6,965 bases of DNA from an uncultured Eubacteriaceae bacterium (GTDB lineage Bacteria; Bacillota; Clostridia; Eubacteriales; Eubacteriaceae): NCBI GenBank assembly GCA_947625175.1, contig CANQNI010000081.1, forward strand, positions 1 to 6,965. The letters are read 5' to 3'. The position numbers and the translations under genes were made by a program. This document shows, in pieces, positions 6,563 through 6,965 of the stretch. Positions within the stretch are counted from its first letter, which is position 1; every line of letters begins with the position of its first letter. The notes under the pieces were generated by a model. That model searched no databases, was not told the DNA's origin, and was given only the letters and a program-made list of their open reading frames with translations.

Positions 6563-6589
6563 ATGTTTGTTTCAAATACAAGTATAAAA

Positions 6590-6628
6590 TAAAAAAGACA
6601 AGATTTTTAGTAAATTAAAAATCTTGTC
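6590..6628 (-). terminator. Strong intrinsic terminator after the HtrA-like gene
   Basis: A perfect 13-bp stem (6597-6609 with 6616-6628) with a 6-nt loop is followed on the - strand directly by six T residues (6596-6591), then more AT-rich sequence. It begins 8 nt after the stop codon of the HtrA-like gene and ends about 40 nt before the aminotransferase start. On the + strand it is followed by CTG and seven T residues, so it could also stop antisense transcription. Confidence 0.9.
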
Positions 6629-6636
6629 CTGTTTTT

Positions 6637-6965
6637 TTATTTATTTCCGGCGACGGTCATCTCAACTTCTTTGGTTTCATCCCCTCTTTGATAGGTTACT
6701 TTAACTTTATCTCCTATCTTATGGTTATATAAAACGGTTCTCATCTGAATAAGTGTATTAATATCAGTACTATCAATACTCTTTATGATATCTCCCTGTT
6801 GGATTCCAGCTTGTTGAGCAGGAGATCCTTCATTAACACTTACTACATAAAAACCGGAAGTAAAGTTTTCAACCTGGTTATCAAGGATATATTTAGCCTG
6901 TTCCGGATCATATCCGGTAACTCCGATTATTCTAGGAACAAAATCACCTGTTTCGATAACTTCCT
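6637..6965 (-). CDS. C-terminal PDZ domain of an HtrA/DegP-like serine protease (partial)
   Basis: The window holds the last 108 codons of a - strand gene whose 5' part lies beyond position 6965. The translation ends in TVAGNK and forms a PDZ domain: GFYVVSVNEGSPAQQAG (fragment residues 37-53), then the carboxylate-loop neighbourhood and QGDIIKSID (56-64), followed by LIQMRTVLYNHKIGDKVKVTYQRG. The preceding FVPRIIGVTGYD (8-19) resembles the linker that joins the trypsin-like domain to the PDZ domain in S1C (HtrA/DegP) proteases, which handle misfolded proteins at or outside the membrane. The catalytic His-Asp-Ser residues are not in the window, so protease activity is inferred; another PDZ protein cannot be excluded. 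The gene ends at TAA (6639 to 6637) just before its own terminator. Confidence 0.85.
   Translation of the reverse strand, partial: EVIETGDFVPRIIGVTGYDPEQAKYILDNQVENFTSGFYVVSVNEGSPAQQAGIQQGDIIKSIDSTDINTLIQMRTVLYNHKIGDKVKVTYQRGDETKEVEMTVAGNK

Overview
The window is AT-rich bacterial DNA with compact gene spacing, intrinsic terminators ending in T-tracts, GGAG/AGGAG-type ribosome binding sites and some TTG starts. The protein set (a YhaM-type exoribonuclease, a glutamate 5-kinase without a PUA domain, a MurE-family ligase and an HtrA-like PDZ protein) points to a low-GC Bacillota. The anaerobic, Halanaerobiales-like clostridial side is my best guess, but that is an impression and not a proven placement.

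Layout. Positions 1-203 hold no recognisable gene: a strong + strand terminator (84-110) closes an upstream unit lying outside the window, and an AT-only repeat/promoter region follows. At 204-1649 (+) there is a stand-alone AAA-type ATPase fused to a DUF4143 nuclease-fold domain. It is flanked on both sides by about 20-nt AT-rich repeats spaced 33 nt apart, two in one orientation before the gene and two inverted after it. The 295-nt gap 1650-1944 has no gene; it carries the inverted repeat pair and then a cluster of ATTTGAAA-type palindromic half-sites just before the next gene. At 1945-3435 (+) lies a MurE-family peptidoglycan amino-acid ligase whose UDP-MurNAc-dipeptide side looks intact but whose diaminopimelate pocket residues are changed.

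The right half is on the - strand and converges on the MurE-like gene at a shared hairpin (3424-3470). In transcription order it reads: the C-terminal PDZ part of an HtrA-like protein (cut by the window edge, stop at 6637), a perfect 13-bp terminator (6590-6628), a class I PLP aminotransferase (5331-6551), YhaM-type 3'-5' exoribonuclease (4300-5253) and proB (3474-4280). yhaM and proB are only 19 nt apart and should be co-transcribed; the aminotransferase may head the same unit.

Functionally the right side is housekeeping: envelope protein quality control, amino-acid transamination, RNA turnover and the first step of proline synthesis. The left side is more accessory in character: the ATPase-DUF4143 gene is isolated, very AT-rich and bracketed by inverted repeats. 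It is the best place in the window to look for something undescribed. No RNA gene, transposase, integrase or CRISPR array was seen.
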